64,000 nt of DNA. Source: Pyrinomonadaceae bacterium (lineage in GTDB: Bacteria; Acidobacteriota; Blastocatellia; Pyrinomonadales; Pyrinomonadaceae). The notes below the pieces were generated by a model, which saw only the letters and a program-made list of their open reading frames with translations, was not told the origin of the DNA and made no database searches. Within the stretch, counting starts at the first letter, position 1. Each line of letters opens with the position of its first letter. A program made the position numbers and the translations under genes. The DNA is taken from positions 186,001 through 250,000 of the forward strand of contig DASUNM010000002.1 in NCBI GenBank assembly GCA_036277115.1. Reading direction: 5' to 3'. This document shows positions 31,359-40,229 of this stretch, one piece after another.

Positions 31359-32057
31359 CTATTGGACTGCTTTTTGCCTCAACCATTCGCTGATGTCGTG
31401 CCGCATCGCGGGCGATATTTCATGCCCGGCATCGTAACTCCGAAATTCAACGTCTTTCGCGCGCTGTCGCAACTGGGCCGCGTAGTTGGCCACGCGTGCT
31501 GGCCCATAAAACTCATCGCGCGCGCCGGTGAGATGAAAAATTGCCGCGCCGGTTTGCTTGTACGGCCCACTTTCCCAATCTCCGGGTAATCCGCCAGAGA
31601 TACCAATCACCCCGCGTAGCACGTCCGGATGCGTGAACGCGAAGCGGTAATTCAACGCGCAGCTCTGCGAAAAGCCGAGCAGGAAAATGCGGTGCGCGTC
31701 CGCGGTCCCTTCGCTGACGAGCGCGTCAATCATGTCGAGCACTCCACGATGATGAACTGCGACTGAGTCCTCAGGATGGAAATTAGTCAGCCAGCCAAAC
31801 CCATAGCGCAGCGGTCCGCCTTTTTCCTTCGGTTCTCGCAGATGTTGATGAGGCCCTTGTAAAGAAGCGATGGCGAAACCTTCCGGCGCGATCAGCTTCG
31901 CTTCACGCAGCGCGTGCCATTTGCTCGCGCCATAACCATGCAAAGCGATGAGCAGTGGCGCCGCTGCTGACGCCGCCGCGACCACGTCGTAGTAGAGTTT
32001 GGTTTGCGAGGTGAGCGTCCGCTCAATCGGCTGCGATCTTTCGTCGTTACTCATCAT
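31359..32057 (-). CDS. Phospholipase/carboxylesterase-type alpha/beta hydrolase
   Basis: 232 residues, cytoplasmic by sequence. The triad is visible: Ser in LGFSQSCALNY (about 142), Asp in LTGARDEFYGP (about 190) and His in YDAGHEISPAM (about 215); LIALHGYGASKW is the oxyanion loop. This matches the YpfH/EstB-type carboxylesterase family acting on short esters or lysophospholipids. It overlaps the upstream membrane-protein gene by 11 bp, so the two are coupled. Two adjacent ATGs (32057, 32054) are equally possible starts. Confidence 0.85.
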   Translation of the reverse strand: MMSNDERSQPIERTLTSQTKLYYDVVAAASAAAPLLIALHGYGASKWHALREAKLIAPEGFAIASLQGPHQHLREPKEKGGPLRYGFGWLTNFHPEDSVAVHHRGVLDMIDALVSEGTADAHRIFLLGFSQSCALNYRFAFTHPDVLRGVIGISGGLPGDWESGPYKQTGAAIFHLTGARDEFYGPARVANYAAQLRQRAKDVEFRSYDAGHEISPAMRHDISEWLRQKAVQ

Positions 32058-32778
32058 TCTTAACGCGATATTTCGCGGTAGTGAGCCGGTCGACCAGTAT
32101 CCAGAGGTAGCAGATTAGCAAAGGAACAAAAAGCGCGACGGACAACAACGAAAGCAGGAATAGAATGCCGTACGCAGAATCGTTTGGCGATGTGTCGTCA
32201 ATACCGCCCATAAAGTTGAACACGACCCGTTCCAAATTGAGCATCGCCAGGGCAACCACGATTATTGTCAGCGGCAAGCCGGCCGCCACGATGGTGGGGA
32301 GCCATTTAAGTTGTCCCGACCTCCTTAGATAGAAAATCAAAAGAGCTACACGCCAGGTCGCGACAATCGCCAAAAGCCACGCATTAATTGTGTTCGCAAA
32401 TTCAAGACCTGCAAACTTCTCAACCGGGATTGCGTAAAGCGCGGCCGGCGGCGAAACGAGCGAAATGAAGGTGAGGACTTTGAGATACGTCCAGTTCCGC
32501 GGACCCAGCGGCCAAATGACGAGCCAGAGAAAAAGAGACAAGACAAAAATGTAGATGACCGAGCCGATACCGAGATGTTGCAGCAGGCCGACGCGCGGAT
32601 TGTCCCAGTAGCGCCCCACGCCAACGAGCCAAGTGCAGAAGAGCCCGATGGCAAAATGTCGCCAGCCGATTTTCGCAAGTTCTGATGATGAGGCGCGAAA
32701 GCAGATCAGCCTTATCATGACGCCCAAAGCATCACGCCATCTTTGTAATTCAGACTTGGCTTGAACGGCCTCAGACAT
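32047..32778 (-). CDS. Polytopic membrane protein, unknown function
   Basis: 243 residues with about six hydrophobic segments (roughly 40-55, 70-95, 102-120, 130-150, 165-185, 210-235) and an N-terminal cytoplasmic helix. The general layout is that of YIP1-like membrane proteins, but no signature is certain. Translationally coupled to the esterase that follows. Confidence 0.7.
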   Translation of the reverse strand: MSEAVQAKSELQRWRDALGVMIRLICFRASSSELAKIGWRHFAIGLFCTWLVGVGRYWDNPRVGLLQHLGIGSVIYIFVLSLFLWLVIWPLGPRNWTYLKVLTFISLVSPPAALYAIPVEKFAGLEFANTINAWLLAIVATWRVALLIFYLRRSGQLKWLPTIVAAGLPLTIIVVALAMLNLERVVFNFMGGIDDTSPNDSAYGILFLLSLLSVALFVPLLICYLWILVDRLTTAKYRVKNDE

Positions 32779-32912
32779 GCTCGCGGCTTATATCACGTCG
32801 CTTTGACCCAGACCACGTTAGCTTTGCATTCACGATGAGACACGGCTACGATGCTGGTCATACGAATTCAAAATGCGCGCAACGATGACCGCGCTCCAAA
32901 GAGGCTAATAAG

Positions 32913-33227
32913 ATGAAATTTCCGGGCGGACTTAACATTCAGCAGATGATGAAGCAGGCGCAGCAGATGCAGGAACAGATGGCGCGCGAGATGGACGAGA
33001 TGCGCGTCGAAGCATCAGCCGGAGGCGGCGTCGTTAACGTGACGATGAAGGGCGATCACGAGATCCTTTCACTGCGCGTCGATCCGGAACTGGTGAAAGA
33101 AAACGACGTCGAAATGCTTCAGGACATGATTCTCGCGGCAGTGAACGAGGCCAATCGTAAAGTTAACGAAGCGATGAAGAGCAAATTGGGATCGATGTTG
33201 CCGCCTGGGTTGGGAAATCTCTTTTAG
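32913..33227 (+). CDS. ebfC: YbaB/EbfC nucleoid-associated protein
   Basis: Small DNA-binding protein of 104 residues. The N-terminal Met/Gln-rich helix ([16 protein letters not shown]), the strand region [17 protein letters not shown] and the C-terminal helix [18 protein letters not shown] are typical. AGAGG precedes the ATG by 8 nt. Its usual partner recR follows 140 bp downstream; dnaX, normally before it, is missing here. Confidence 0.95.
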   Translation: MKFPGGLNIQQMMKQAQQMQEQMAREMDEMRVEASAGGGVVNVTMKGDHEILSLRVDPELVKENDVEMLQDMILAAVNEANRKVNEAMKSKLGSMLPPGLGNLF

Positions 33228-33239
33228 TTTTGCTTGAGT

Positions 33240-33362
33240 GACTTTGTTCTTTGTACTTGGTGCTTTGTACTTTGATCTCTGTCTCCACCTGCCCTTAACG
33301 AATTCACTCGAATCTTAACCAGGACAACAAAGCACGAAGCACAAAGTACAAAGCACCAAAAT
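33240..33362. repeat. Inverted pair of ACAAAGCAC-type tandem repeats between ebfC and recR
   Basis: TTTGTTCTTTGTACTTGGTGC units (about 33242-33272) face CAAAGCACGAAGCACAAAGT units (about 33328-33360). The second block ends 8 bp before the recR ATG. Confidence 0.9.
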
Positions 33363-33367
33363 CAGAG

Positions 33368-33982
33368 ATGCTTGATTACGCCGAACCCGTCACCAAACTA
33401 ATTGACGAATTCAAACGCCTGCCGAGCATCGGGCAGAAGTCGGCGCAGCGGCTCGCATTTCATATCCTCCGTTCGACCGAAGCCGATGTCGAACGTCTGA
33501 TTGCGGCGCTTCACGAAGTTAAAGAACGCATCACCGAATGCTCGGTCTGTAATAACCTCACCGATGTAAATCCCTGCGGATTCTGTGCTTCGCCGACGCG
33601 TGATCGTTCGCAGATGTGTGTGATCGAGCAGCCTTACGATCTGCTGGCGGTGGAAAAAACACGCAGCTACAAAGGCCTCTATCACGTTTTGCACGGCGCG
33701 CTTTCACCGATTCGCGGCATTCGTCCGCATGATCTGCGGCTGGAGAATCTTTTGCTGCGGCTGAAACCGGAAAACAACGATGGCGTCGAGATTCGAGAAG
33801 TGATCGTGGCCACAAATCCAAACACCGAAGGCGAAGCGACGGCGAACTACATCAGCCGTTTGCTGAAACCCCTCGGCGTGCGCGTCACACGCTTAGCGAT
33901 GGGCATGCCGGTGGGAAGTGATCTTGAGTACGTCGATGAAGTAACGATGGATAAGGCGCTGTCGAATCGCCACGACATGTAG
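33368..33982 (+). CDS. recR: Recombination mediator RecR
   Basis: Works with RecF/RecO to load RecA on gapped DNA. 204 residues: helix-hairpin-helix RLPSIGQKSAQRLAFHIL, a four-Cys zinc finger (CSVCNNLTDVNPCGFC), the Toprim domain (MCVIEQPYDLLAVEKT, VIVATNPNTEGEATANYI) and a Walker-like C-terminal part. All motifs intact. The region before the ATG is repeat with no good ribosome-binding site. Confidence 0.96.
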   Translation: MLDYAEPVTKLIDEFKRLPSIGQKSAQRLAFHILRSTEADVERLIAALHEVKERITECSVCNNLTDVNPCGFCASPTRDRSQMCVIEQPYDLLAVEKTRSYKGLYHVLHGALSPIRGIRPHDLRLENLLLRLKPENNDGVEIREVIVATNPNTEGEATANYISRLLKPLGVRVTRLAMGMPVGSDLEYVDEVTMDKALSNRHDM

Positions 33983-34007
33983 AGGAAAGGCGGCAGACGG
34001 CTTAAAA

Positions 34008-34102
34008 GTCAGAACCGCCTGCGGTAGCCGGCGGTTTAATTAGGATGGCCGCAGTCCGTTATATGAACGAACCACCACCCGCTACCGCAGGTGGTTCTGA
34101 CC
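34008..34102. repeat. Two GTCAGAACCRCC-family repeats after recR
   Basis: AGTCAGAACCGCCTGCGGTAG (34009-34029) and, inverted, GCTACCGCAGGTGGTTCTGAC (34081-34101). Confidence 0.75.
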
Positions 34103-34146
34103 TCAACTTACTGCCTTCTGCTTCGTGCTGCTGCCTACTGGCTCAA

Positions 34147-34773
34147 TTAGAAGCGAACGAGTTCTTCCGGCACGCCTTTCTTGCATTCCACGCAATCCTC
34201 AGCCCGGTCGTAGAAGTGCTCTTCAAATTCGACCAGTGATTTAATCGGAACGCCGCCGATGTTGTCCGGGGCAGAGGTGAAGCGGACGATAGCGCCGCAG
34301 CCGATGATCGGCGAGCCTAACTCTTTCACCAGTTCTACCGTCTCCTCAATCGCGCTGCCGCTGCGGATGATGTCGTCGACAATGATGCACGGATTGATGT
34401 CGCCCTGGTTCACGTATTGGCGGAACGCGCGTTTGTTAGTCGCACAATCCTGCTCGGCCCAATAGATCTGCTCAGCGCTCAGCGCTTCGCGCACGCCGAA
34501 CGCGACCGGAATTCCGCCTGAGCTCGGACTGATGACGGCGACCTTCGGCAATTGGCTGGCGATGTCGCGTTCGACACGGAACTTGCGGCTGAGCGCCACC
34601 GCCAAAACGCGGGCGGTGTCATAGAGCCGAAACGCCAAAGGCATCTGAAAGTAATGCGCGGTGTGTTTGCCGTTTGGATAAACGAAATGACCTTCACGGA
34701 ACGCGCCGGTCTTGCGCAGAGCCTGCATGACCACTTCGGACGAGGGAATTAGCTGGACACTTGGTGCCGCCAT
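34147..34773 (-). CDS. Orotate phosphoribosyltransferase-like PRTase
   Basis: 208 residues. The PRPP-binding loop IIVDDIIRSGSAIEET and the upstream ISPSSGGIPVAFGV block place it in the type I phosphoribosyltransferases; the N-terminal GAFREGHFVYPNGKHTAHY matches the OPRT-type hood. Orotate phosphoribosyltransferase (pyrimidine synthesis) is the best guess, but the active-site lysine region of PyrE is not clear, and a C-terminal CVECKKG Cys pair is unusual, so an adenine- or orotate-like paralogue is possible. Confidence 0.75.
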   Translation of the reverse strand: MAAPSVQLIPSSEVVMQALRKTGAFREGHFVYPNGKHTAHYFQMPLAFRLYDTARVLAVALSRKFRVERDIASQLPKVAVISPSSGGIPVAFGVREALSAEQIYWAEQDCATNKRAFRQYVNQGDINPCIIVDDIIRSGSAIEETVELVKELGSPIIGCGAIVRFTSAPDNIGGVPIKSLVEFEEHFYDRAEDCVECKKGVPEELVRF

Positions 34774-34819
34774 CTTCTTCTCCTGGTGAATTGTGATGAA
34801 TTGCGAGGCGTAGAATACA

Positions 34820-35329
34820 TCATTCTCGGTGTTTTTCTATAATATCGATCGCGCGCTTGATCATTCGACGTTGATCCCGCGACAGATCGTCCGGCAAGTC
34901 GTCGGGAGCGAACCAGGCGGCCTTCCTGATTTCGAAACTGCTCGGAGTCGGTTCACCCTTCGTCGTGCACGCGAAGTAAATCTCAACCTGACGCGGTCTT
35001 GGCAGGGTGCGCGCGAAGAGAAACTCAACGTCCGCAACTTCCAAAGCGACTTCTTCGTGTAGTTCACGACGCATGGCCACCTCCGGTTGTTCGCCTTTGT
35101 TGAGAAAGCCCCCGGGAATTCCCCAGCGACTGTCTGGACGAAATTCGTGTTCGAGCAGCAGGATGCGGTCCTGCTCATCGAACACAAACGCGCCCGCCGT
35201 AACCGTGAATCGCCACTGGCCGAGACGCACGGCGCGGCGACGAACCACGCCCGGAAGATGACGAAAGATCGAACCGAAGACTTTCGCGAGCACGGGCGAA
35301 GGATAGCATGCTCGATATCCGCCTCTCAT
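34820..35329 (-). CDS. Nudix hydrolase
   Basis: Up to 169 residues. The Nudix box is GGFLNKGEQPEVAMRRELHE followed by EVAL, with the final Gly of the consensus replaced by Ala; the metal-binding Glu residues are kept. AGAFVFDEQDRILLLEH is the usual first strand pair. Substrate unknown (nucleoside diphosphate derivatives in the family). The ATG at 35329 lies inside a copy of the 18-bp terminal repeat of the element at 50135; GTG 35293 is a likely alternative start. Confidence 0.88.
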   Translation of the reverse strand: MRGGYRACYPSPVLAKVFGSIFRHLPGVVRRRAVRLGQWRFTVTAGAFVFDEQDRILLLEHEFRPDSRWGIPGGFLNKGEQPEVAMRRELHEEVALEVADVEFLFARTLPRPRQVEIYFACTTKGEPTPSSFEIRKAAWFAPDDLPDDLSRDQRRMIKRAIDIIEKHRE

Positions 35330-35500
35330 TCACACCGTGCTTCAGCGCGGTGCTTGTGCAAGTGTGTGAAAGTGGAAACCGTTTAAAACGGTTTCTGCCG
35401 AGATACTGTTGCGGTGGCGCAGAGGGGTTTGGGGAGAGGTAGGACGCGCGCACACCCCCCTAACCCCTCCCCGTTTACGGGGAGGGGAAACCGAAGAACG
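35324..35500. repeat. Divergent copy of the CTCATTCACACC element and CCCCTCCCC palindrome
   Basis: CTCATTCACACCGTGCTTCAG (35325-35345) and the inner AACCGTTTAAAACGGTTT (about 35373-35390) match the element at 50135-50275. Positions 35446-35490 hold CCCCTCCCCGTTTACGGGG. No gene seen to 35625. Confidence 0.7.
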
Positions 35501-35625
35501 AGAAGTTAATCTGCGTCAAACAAACCAGCACTTGTATTCCAATTATGATTTGACGCGCGTGCTTGCAGTCATTAAGATTTGCGCGACGTTTGGAATTGGA
35601 TCGCAACTAAGCCAGCGAATCATCA

Positions 35626-36663
35626 ATGTCAGCAAACATCACCGAAACTGCCGCAACGAACGCCACGCCGCCTCGCGTTCCGAAACACATCACGAATGCG
35701 CAGACGGTCTGCAACGAACGCAACGAAAAGAACAAACTCTGTAATGGTCATCTGAAACAGTTGAAGACTGCGGGTGAGTTGTCAGATGTTCACCTGCGCG
35801 GCGATGACGTGCTGTTCAAGTGTCAGATTTGCGGCACGCTTTACATGGGCCCGCCGCTGGGACACGTGCGCGATCCCGAGAAGCAGAGCCGATTTGTCGA
35901 ACATGAGTTGGCGGCATTGCTGCAAGCCGCCGGTGGCACGATGCCGGTCATCAAGAAGAATGACCGGGGCGTTTACGTAATTGTCGAACCTGAAGGCGCC
36001 GCGCCTGCGCACGGCAAGCCGGCGGCGAAACCCGCTGCCGCTGCAGCTCCGGTTGCGACTCAGAAACCTTCGGCGCCTGCGGCTCAAGCGGCCGCGGTTG
36101 CGGAAAAGGCGATGGCGCCTCCGCCGGCCGCAAAACCCACGGGCGATCCGGATCGAACCCTCAATACCAGATCCACTTACTCTGGCTTTAAAGACACCGG
36201 ACCGGTTGCGGGAGAGTCGAAGGAGCAGAAGATTGCGCGGCTAACCCAACTGGCGGAAGCTGTAAAGAGACTACGTGAAGAAGGTGGCGCGCCCGAATCT
36301 GCACCAGCAGCAACTGTGGTGGATTCTTCGCCTGCTGCTGATGCGCACCGTCCGGCCGCAGAAGCACAAGCCGCAACCGGCGCCGCTTCAGCCGCTCCTC
36401 TGAGCGAAGCCGCGGCGACCGCTTCACCAGTTGCCGGCGCGGAAACACCTGCCGATCTTGCGCCGGATTCAGTCGCGCCAGCGACACAGCCGACTTCAAC
36501 GTCATCACACGCACCGACGGGCGATCCGGACCGCTCGCTAATGACAAGAGGAAGCTATGCAGGTGTGGTGGATACCGGGCCGGTTCCGGGCGAGACTCGC
36601 GAACAAAAGATCGCGCGCTTGGCGGCGGTGGTGGAAGCTGTGAAGCAACAAAAAGAAGGCTAA
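35626..36663 (+). CDS. Ala/Pro-rich protein with Cys motif and a duplicated 45-residue unit, unknown function
   Basis: 345 residues, no signal peptide. The N-terminal part has four cysteines (C29, C39, CQIC at about 66-69) that could form a zinc ribbon. After an Ala/Pro-rich linker comes a unit PTGDPDRTLNTRSTYSGFKD...EQKIARLTQLAEAVKRL (about 171-218); a second linker is followed by a near copy, PTGDPDRSLMTRGSYAGVVD...EQKIARLAAVVEAVKQQ (about 297-344). The repeats look like short helical interaction modules. No family recognised. It converges on the GHMP kinase gene with a 4-bp overlap. Confidence 0.65.
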   Translation: MSANITETAATNATPPRVPKHITNAQTVCNERNEKNKLCNGHLKQLKTAGELSDVHLRGDDVLFKCQICGTLYMGPPLGHVRDPEKQSRFVEHELAALLQAAGGTMPVIKKNDRGVYVIVEPEGAAPAHGKPAAKPAAAAAPVATQKPSAPAAQAAAVAEKAMAPPPAAKPTGDPDRTLNTRSTYSGFKDTGPVAGESKEQKIARLTQLAEAVKRLREEGGAPESAPAATVVDSSPAADAHRPAAEAQAATGAASAAPLSEAAATASPVAGAETPADLAPDSVAPATQPTSTSSHAPTGDPDRSLMTRGSYAGVVDTGPVPGETREQKIARLAAVVEAVKQQKEG

Positions 36664-37670
36664 TCGCTCTGCTTCACCACCAGGCCCTCACGCGCAACTT
36701 TCCACTTCAAAACTTCCGCGCCTTTTTCCGAGGCTAGCGCGCGTTCAAGTTCCTGCTTCCGTTCAGGCGGACAGAGAAATGCGATGCAGCCACCGCCGCC
36801 GGCCCCGCAAACTTTTGCTGCTTCGGCGCCGTTTGCGAGCGCTTTCGTCACCAGCGCATCCATGTGCGGCGTCGTAATTCCCGGTGAAAGTCGCTTGCGA
36901 CGTGGATAGGCGTCGCGCATCACATTTGCAACTTCAGCCCAGTCGTTCGCCGCCAGCGCCGCTCGCATGCGCGTGGCTGCCTCGCGAATACTCTCAAAGA
37001 TTTGAAAGAGCTCGGCGTCACCGTCGATGTGACGTTTGAAGATGTCCCAGTTGTTGATGCCAGAGTTGCGTGGCTCGCCGGTGTAGCAGATCACAAAACG
37101 CCGTTCGATCTCTTCGTGATCGATGTTCAAGTGTTCGCGTTCCATCCCATCCGGCCGAAAGTGAATGCAGGAAGCCGAGCCATGGAACGCCGGATGATAA
37201 TCCTGAAAGCCGGCCGGGACTTTGATGACAGTGGTTTCGATGTTGGCCGCGATGGTGATGAACTTCCGCTGGTTGTAACGATCGCCGACCAGCCGGTTCA
37301 ACGCGCCAATTAGCGCGATTGCCAGCGCTGACGAGCCCGAAATGCCGGCACCGGCAGGAGCATCACTGTTCGCAACCAGATGAAAGCCCTGGGCGGGCCG
37401 GAAGAAGTGAACCATCTTCGACACCAGCTCAAGCCGCTCGTCCCGCGCAAGTTCATCGATACCGTCCACGGTTGTTTCAAAGCCAACGCCGCGATCGCGC
37501 GACTCGAGAATGACGCGCTTATCGTCGCGCGTTTCGATCCGGACTGATGCCAGCAGCGAAAGCGCGAAATTCACCGTCATCGCTCCCGGATGAAAAAGAT
37601 AGAGCGGCCAGATGTCGATCGTGCCTCCCGCCAGGTCAACGCGGGTTGGTGCTGATGATTGAATGATCAT
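36660..37670 (-). CDS. GHMP-family sugar kinase
   Basis: 336 residues. The N-terminal APTRVDLAGGTIDIWPLYLF resembles galactokinase/heptose-7-phosphate kinase openings; the ATP loop SDAPAGAGISGSSALAIAL is the GHMP motif, and the C-terminal motif VCGAGGGGCIAFLC closes the fold. It resembles D,D-heptose 7-phosphate kinase (HddA-like), which would fit surface polysaccharide synthesis, but the substrate is not certain. It may be co-transcribed with the DedA gene upstream on the same strand; the gap between them is an inverted repeat, and no ribosome-binding site precedes its ATG. Confidence 0.85.
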   Translation of the reverse strand: MIIQSSAPTRVDLAGGTIDIWPLYLFHPGAMTVNFALSLLASVRIETRDDKRVILESRDRGVGFETTVDGIDELARDERLELVSKMVHFFRPAQGFHLVANSDAPAGAGISGSSALAIALIGALNRLVGDRYNQRKFITIAANIETTVIKVPAGFQDYHPAFHGSASCIHFRPDGMEREHLNIDHEEIERRFVICYTGEPRNSGINNWDIFKRHIDGDAELFQIFESIREAATRMRAALAANDWAEVANVMRDAYPRRKRLSPGITTPHMDALVTKALANGAEAAKVCGAGGGGCIAFLCPPERKQELERALASEKGAEVLKWKVAREGLVVKQSD

Positions 37671-37674
37671 AGAA

Positions 37675-37788
37675 AAGCGGTCTTAGACTTAGGTCTTGGG
37701 TCTTTGGTTTTTGGTCTTTGCTTTATTTATATTCCGCCAAGGCGGCCACCACGATCGAAGAACAAACGCCAAAGACCAAAGACCGCTT
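37675..37788. repeat. Inverted repeat of GGTCTTTGG/CCAAAGACC units
   Basis: AAGCGGTCTTAGACTTAGG and GGTCTTTGGTTTTTGGTC units face CAAAGACCAAAGACCGCTT (37770-37788), which touches the stop codon of the DedA gene. About 110 bp in all. Confidence 0.9.
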
Positions 37789-38473
37789 ATTTCAAGTGTA
37801 TCTTCTCGCGAATTTCGTCTTTCAAATCCTTCAAGCCTTCGATTGCGGCATGTTCGATCTCGTGTAGTTTTTCAGGCTCGGCTTCTTCAACTTTCTTCGA
37901 AAGCCAAACGCGCTTGACCAAATAGAATCCGAGGATGCCGACGATGACGATCACAAGCAGTGCTTTGCCCAGTCTTCGGAAGTCGCCGAGCAGGCCCATG
38001 ACGGCAGTACTGAAGAAAAATCCGATGCCGCTGAGAATCAGCACCCAAACGAAACAGCTGGCGAGCGAAAGCAGCAGGAACCGCACGTACGGCATGTGCG
38101 CCACGCCGTAGAAAGTGCACGACGCCCAGCGCAATCCGTAAATGTACTTCGACAGAAAAATCGATAGGGTGCCGAAACGATCTGTCAACCGCTGCATTCG
38201 CTCTTTCGCGCTGCGGTAAAAACGAAAATTCCGCACGCTCTTGCCGAACGCCCGGCCGGCGAAATACGCGAGATTGTCGCTGGCCACACCGCCTAGAGTT
38301 CCCCAAAGCAGCACCCTTGCGAAGCTGGCTGTCGCTGAATCGCCGAAAAAAGCGCTGTGCGCCAGCACGCCTGCCAGCAGTAGGGTGATATCGCCCTCGA
38401 TCATGACGAGGAAGAACACCGCATAAACGCCGTAGTCGTGAATGAGTTGGGAAAGAAAGTCGAGGCTGGTCAT
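37787..38473 (-). CDS. DedA-family (VTT domain) membrane protein
   Basis: 228 residues. Family motifs: MIEGDITLLLAGVLAHSAFF, ASDNLAYFAGRAFGKS, RFGTLSIFLSKYIYGLR and SFVWVLIL-type last helices; DedA proteins scramble or flip undecaprenyl phosphate and other lipids and affect membrane potential. A charged C-terminal helix (about 190-228, EEAEPEKLHEIEHAAIEGLK) is an extra feature. Its stop overlaps the inverted repeat that follows. Confidence 0.9.
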   Translation of the reverse strand: MTSLDFLSQLIHDYGVYAVFFLVMIEGDITLLLAGVLAHSAFFGDSATASFARVLLWGTLGGVASDNLAYFAGRAFGKSVRNFRFYRSAKERMQRLTDRFGTLSIFLSKYIYGLRWASCTFYGVAHMPYVRFLLLSLASCFVWVLILSGIGFFFSTAVMGLLGDFRRLGKALLVIVIVGILGFYLVKRVWLSKKVEEAEPEKLHEIEHAAIEGLKDLKDEIREKIHLK

Positions 38474-38481
38474 GGGCTAGT

Positions 38482-38600
38482 GAGTAGTTCGCCGTGAGCT
38501 GTGAGCAGTTCGAACCGAAATAGCATTCGCATTGCAGCGACTGGCAGAAGAGCTAAAGCTCTCAACTGCTCACTGCACACCGTTCACCGCTCACTGTTCC
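38482..38600. repeat. GTGAGCAGTTC/CTCACTGC inverted low-complexity repeat
   Basis: GTGAGCTGTGAGCAGTTCG (38492-38510) faces CAACTGCTCACTGCACACCG (38563-38582). The second block reaches the stop codon of the universal-stress gene. Related to the array at 10707 and the short block at 13670. Confidence 0.75.
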
Positions 38601-39094
38601 TCCGTTTCCTCCTCTGGTGGGGGCTTGACGACCAGCACGGGGCAACTGGCATGTCGGACTACTGATTCGGCGGTCGATCCGAAAATGATTCGGCCAAATC
38701 CGGTGCGACCGTGCGAAGAAATCACGATCAAATCCACTTCCTCTTCAGACGCGACGCGAACGATTTCACCGGCCGCATCACCGTGCACGATCACTTCCTC
38801 GACGTTGAGGCCGGTGCACTCTTCACACTCAGCCAGCTTCGGCAATTGACGCTCAGCCGAATCTTCGAGTTGCTCACTGATGTCTGCGATCGGCATCGGA
38901 TCAGCGAGCCCGGTATAGCCGACCGCGGGCACTACCGGCTCGACGACGTGAACGCAAATGATCTGCGCGTTTGCCGCGCGCGCGATGGCCGCTGCGTACG
39001 GCAGTGCATAATTCGCACAGCCGCTAAAGTCCGTTGGCAGCAGGATCTTCTTGAGTCGGGGAAACTCTGAATTGGTTTGACTTGCCGCGACCAT
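38591..39094 (-). CDS. Universal stress protein (UspA family)
   Basis: About 167 residues from ATG 39094 (GTG 39121 possible). One Usp domain: KKILLPTDFSGCANYALPYA at the start, the nucleotide loop SSHGRTGFGRIIFGSTAES (GXXGXG...GS, ATP-binding subtype) and ASCPVLVVKPP at the end. The acidic tail EEETEEQ is just past the domain. Probable role in stress survival. Confidence 0.9.
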   Translation of the reverse strand: MVAASQTNSEFPRLKKILLPTDFSGCANYALPYAAAIARAANAQIICVHVVEPVVPAVGYTGLADPMPIADISEQLEDSAERQLPKLAECEECTGLNVEEVIVHGDAAGEIVRVASEEEVDLIVISSHGRTGFGRIIFGSTAESVVRHASCPVLVVKPPPEEETEEQ

Positions 39095-39209
39095 TGAATT
39101 CGCGGGCAATTCTACACGCACCAGACGCCGTTTGACAGCCTAACACGCGTCGCTTAAGATCGCCGCGAAATTCCTGCCCGCCCTAGTTCATTCGAAAGAA
39201 CCTGTACCT

Positions 39210-40148
39210 ATGTCTACCCCCTCGAATAACTTTTTTGCCGGTGTGGAAGTCGCGCCGAGCTTGATGCGCGCGGCGGTCGTGTCCGCGGACGGCAAAGTCG
39301 TCGCCAGACGCGAAGCGCCTTATCAATCTGACACATTCATCTCAGACCTTGCCGCGCTGGTTGCGACTTTGCGCGAAGCCGGCGAAATTCAACGGGTCGG
39401 ACTGGCCGTACCGGGTCTCGTCAATCGGGACGCTGACCGCGTGCTGCTTTCGACCGGCATGCCGTCGTTTGTCGGCGCCGATCTGCACGCGGAATTGACG
39501 AAAGCCATTGGCACGAAGCTCGAGCTTGAGAACGACGCGAACGCGGCGGCCTACGGGGAATTGCACGCCGGCGCGGCTCGCGAAGCTCTCGATTTCTTTT
39601 ACATTTACATTGGCGACAATGTTGGCGGCGCGTTCATCGTCAACGGAAAGCTTTGGACGGGCTCGTCGGGATGTGCCGGCGAAATCGGCCACACCATGAT
39701 CAATCCCGACGGGATCCAGTGCGAGTGCGGGAACATTGGGTGCCTCGAGACAGTAGCATCAGCGCCAAACATTGCGCGCCGGGCTCGAGAGCGTCTGAAT
39801 CGCGATTCGACCTCTTCGCTGTCACGGCTCGCGATCCGCGACGACTTTACCGCGGCTGATCTGGCTCACGAGGCGACCGAAGGTGACGACTTCTCGATCA
39901 TGATGATCGAACGCACGGGAAAATTCATTGGCACCGCTGTCTCGGGGATTATCAATCTGCTGAGTCCGCAGCGAATTGTTCTCGGTGGCGCGGTGATGGG
40001 TGCGGGCGAGCTGATCCTTGCGCCGATCATGAAGGAAGCCGGCAAGCGGTCATTCCAGCCCTGCTTCGAATCGACGAAGATCGTTGCCGGTGAGTTGGGT
40101 GTCGATGCGGTTTCTGTGGGAGCGGCTTTGTTAGCGCGCGACACTTAG
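39210..40148 (+). CDS. ROK-family sugar kinase (glucokinase-like)
   Basis: 312 residues with an actin-like ATPase fold. GVEVAPSLMRAAVVSADG is the phosphate-1 loop (atypical, E for D), ELENDANAAAYGELHAG has the catalytic Asp, and the ROK signature with zinc ligands is GEIGHTMINPDGIQCECGN followed by IGCLE. Likely a glucokinase or N-acetyl sugar kinase; a transcription-factor ROK is unlikely because there is no N-terminal helix-turn-helix. Confidence 0.9.
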   Translation: MSTPSNNFFAGVEVAPSLMRAAVVSADGKVVARREAPYQSDTFISDLAALVATLREAGEIQRVGLAVPGLVNRDADRVLLSTGMPSFVGADLHAELTKAIGTKLELENDANAAAYGELHAGAAREALDFFYIYIGDNVGGAFIVNGKLWTGSSGCAGEIGHTMINPDGIQCECGNIGCLETVASAPNIARRARERLNRDSTSSLSRLAIRDDFTAADLAHEATEGDDFSIMMIERTGKFIGTAVSGIINLLSPQRIVLGGAVMGAGELILAPIMKEAGKRSFQPCFESTKIVAGELGVDAVSVGAALLARDT

Positions 40149-40171
40149 ACTGCTCGTGCGATCCCTGATTG

Positions 40172-40222
40172 TTTAGAGTCGGGCTACCGCCCGACGGCTG
40201 GCGGGCAGTGCCGCCTCTAAAC
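40172..40222. repeat. GTCGGGCTACCGCCCGAC palindrome
   Basis: GTCGGGCTACCGCCCGACGG plus a following GCGGGCAGTGCC, a single-arm relative of the repeat at 19581-19661. Confidence 0.7.
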
Positions 40223-40229
40223 GTCTCGA

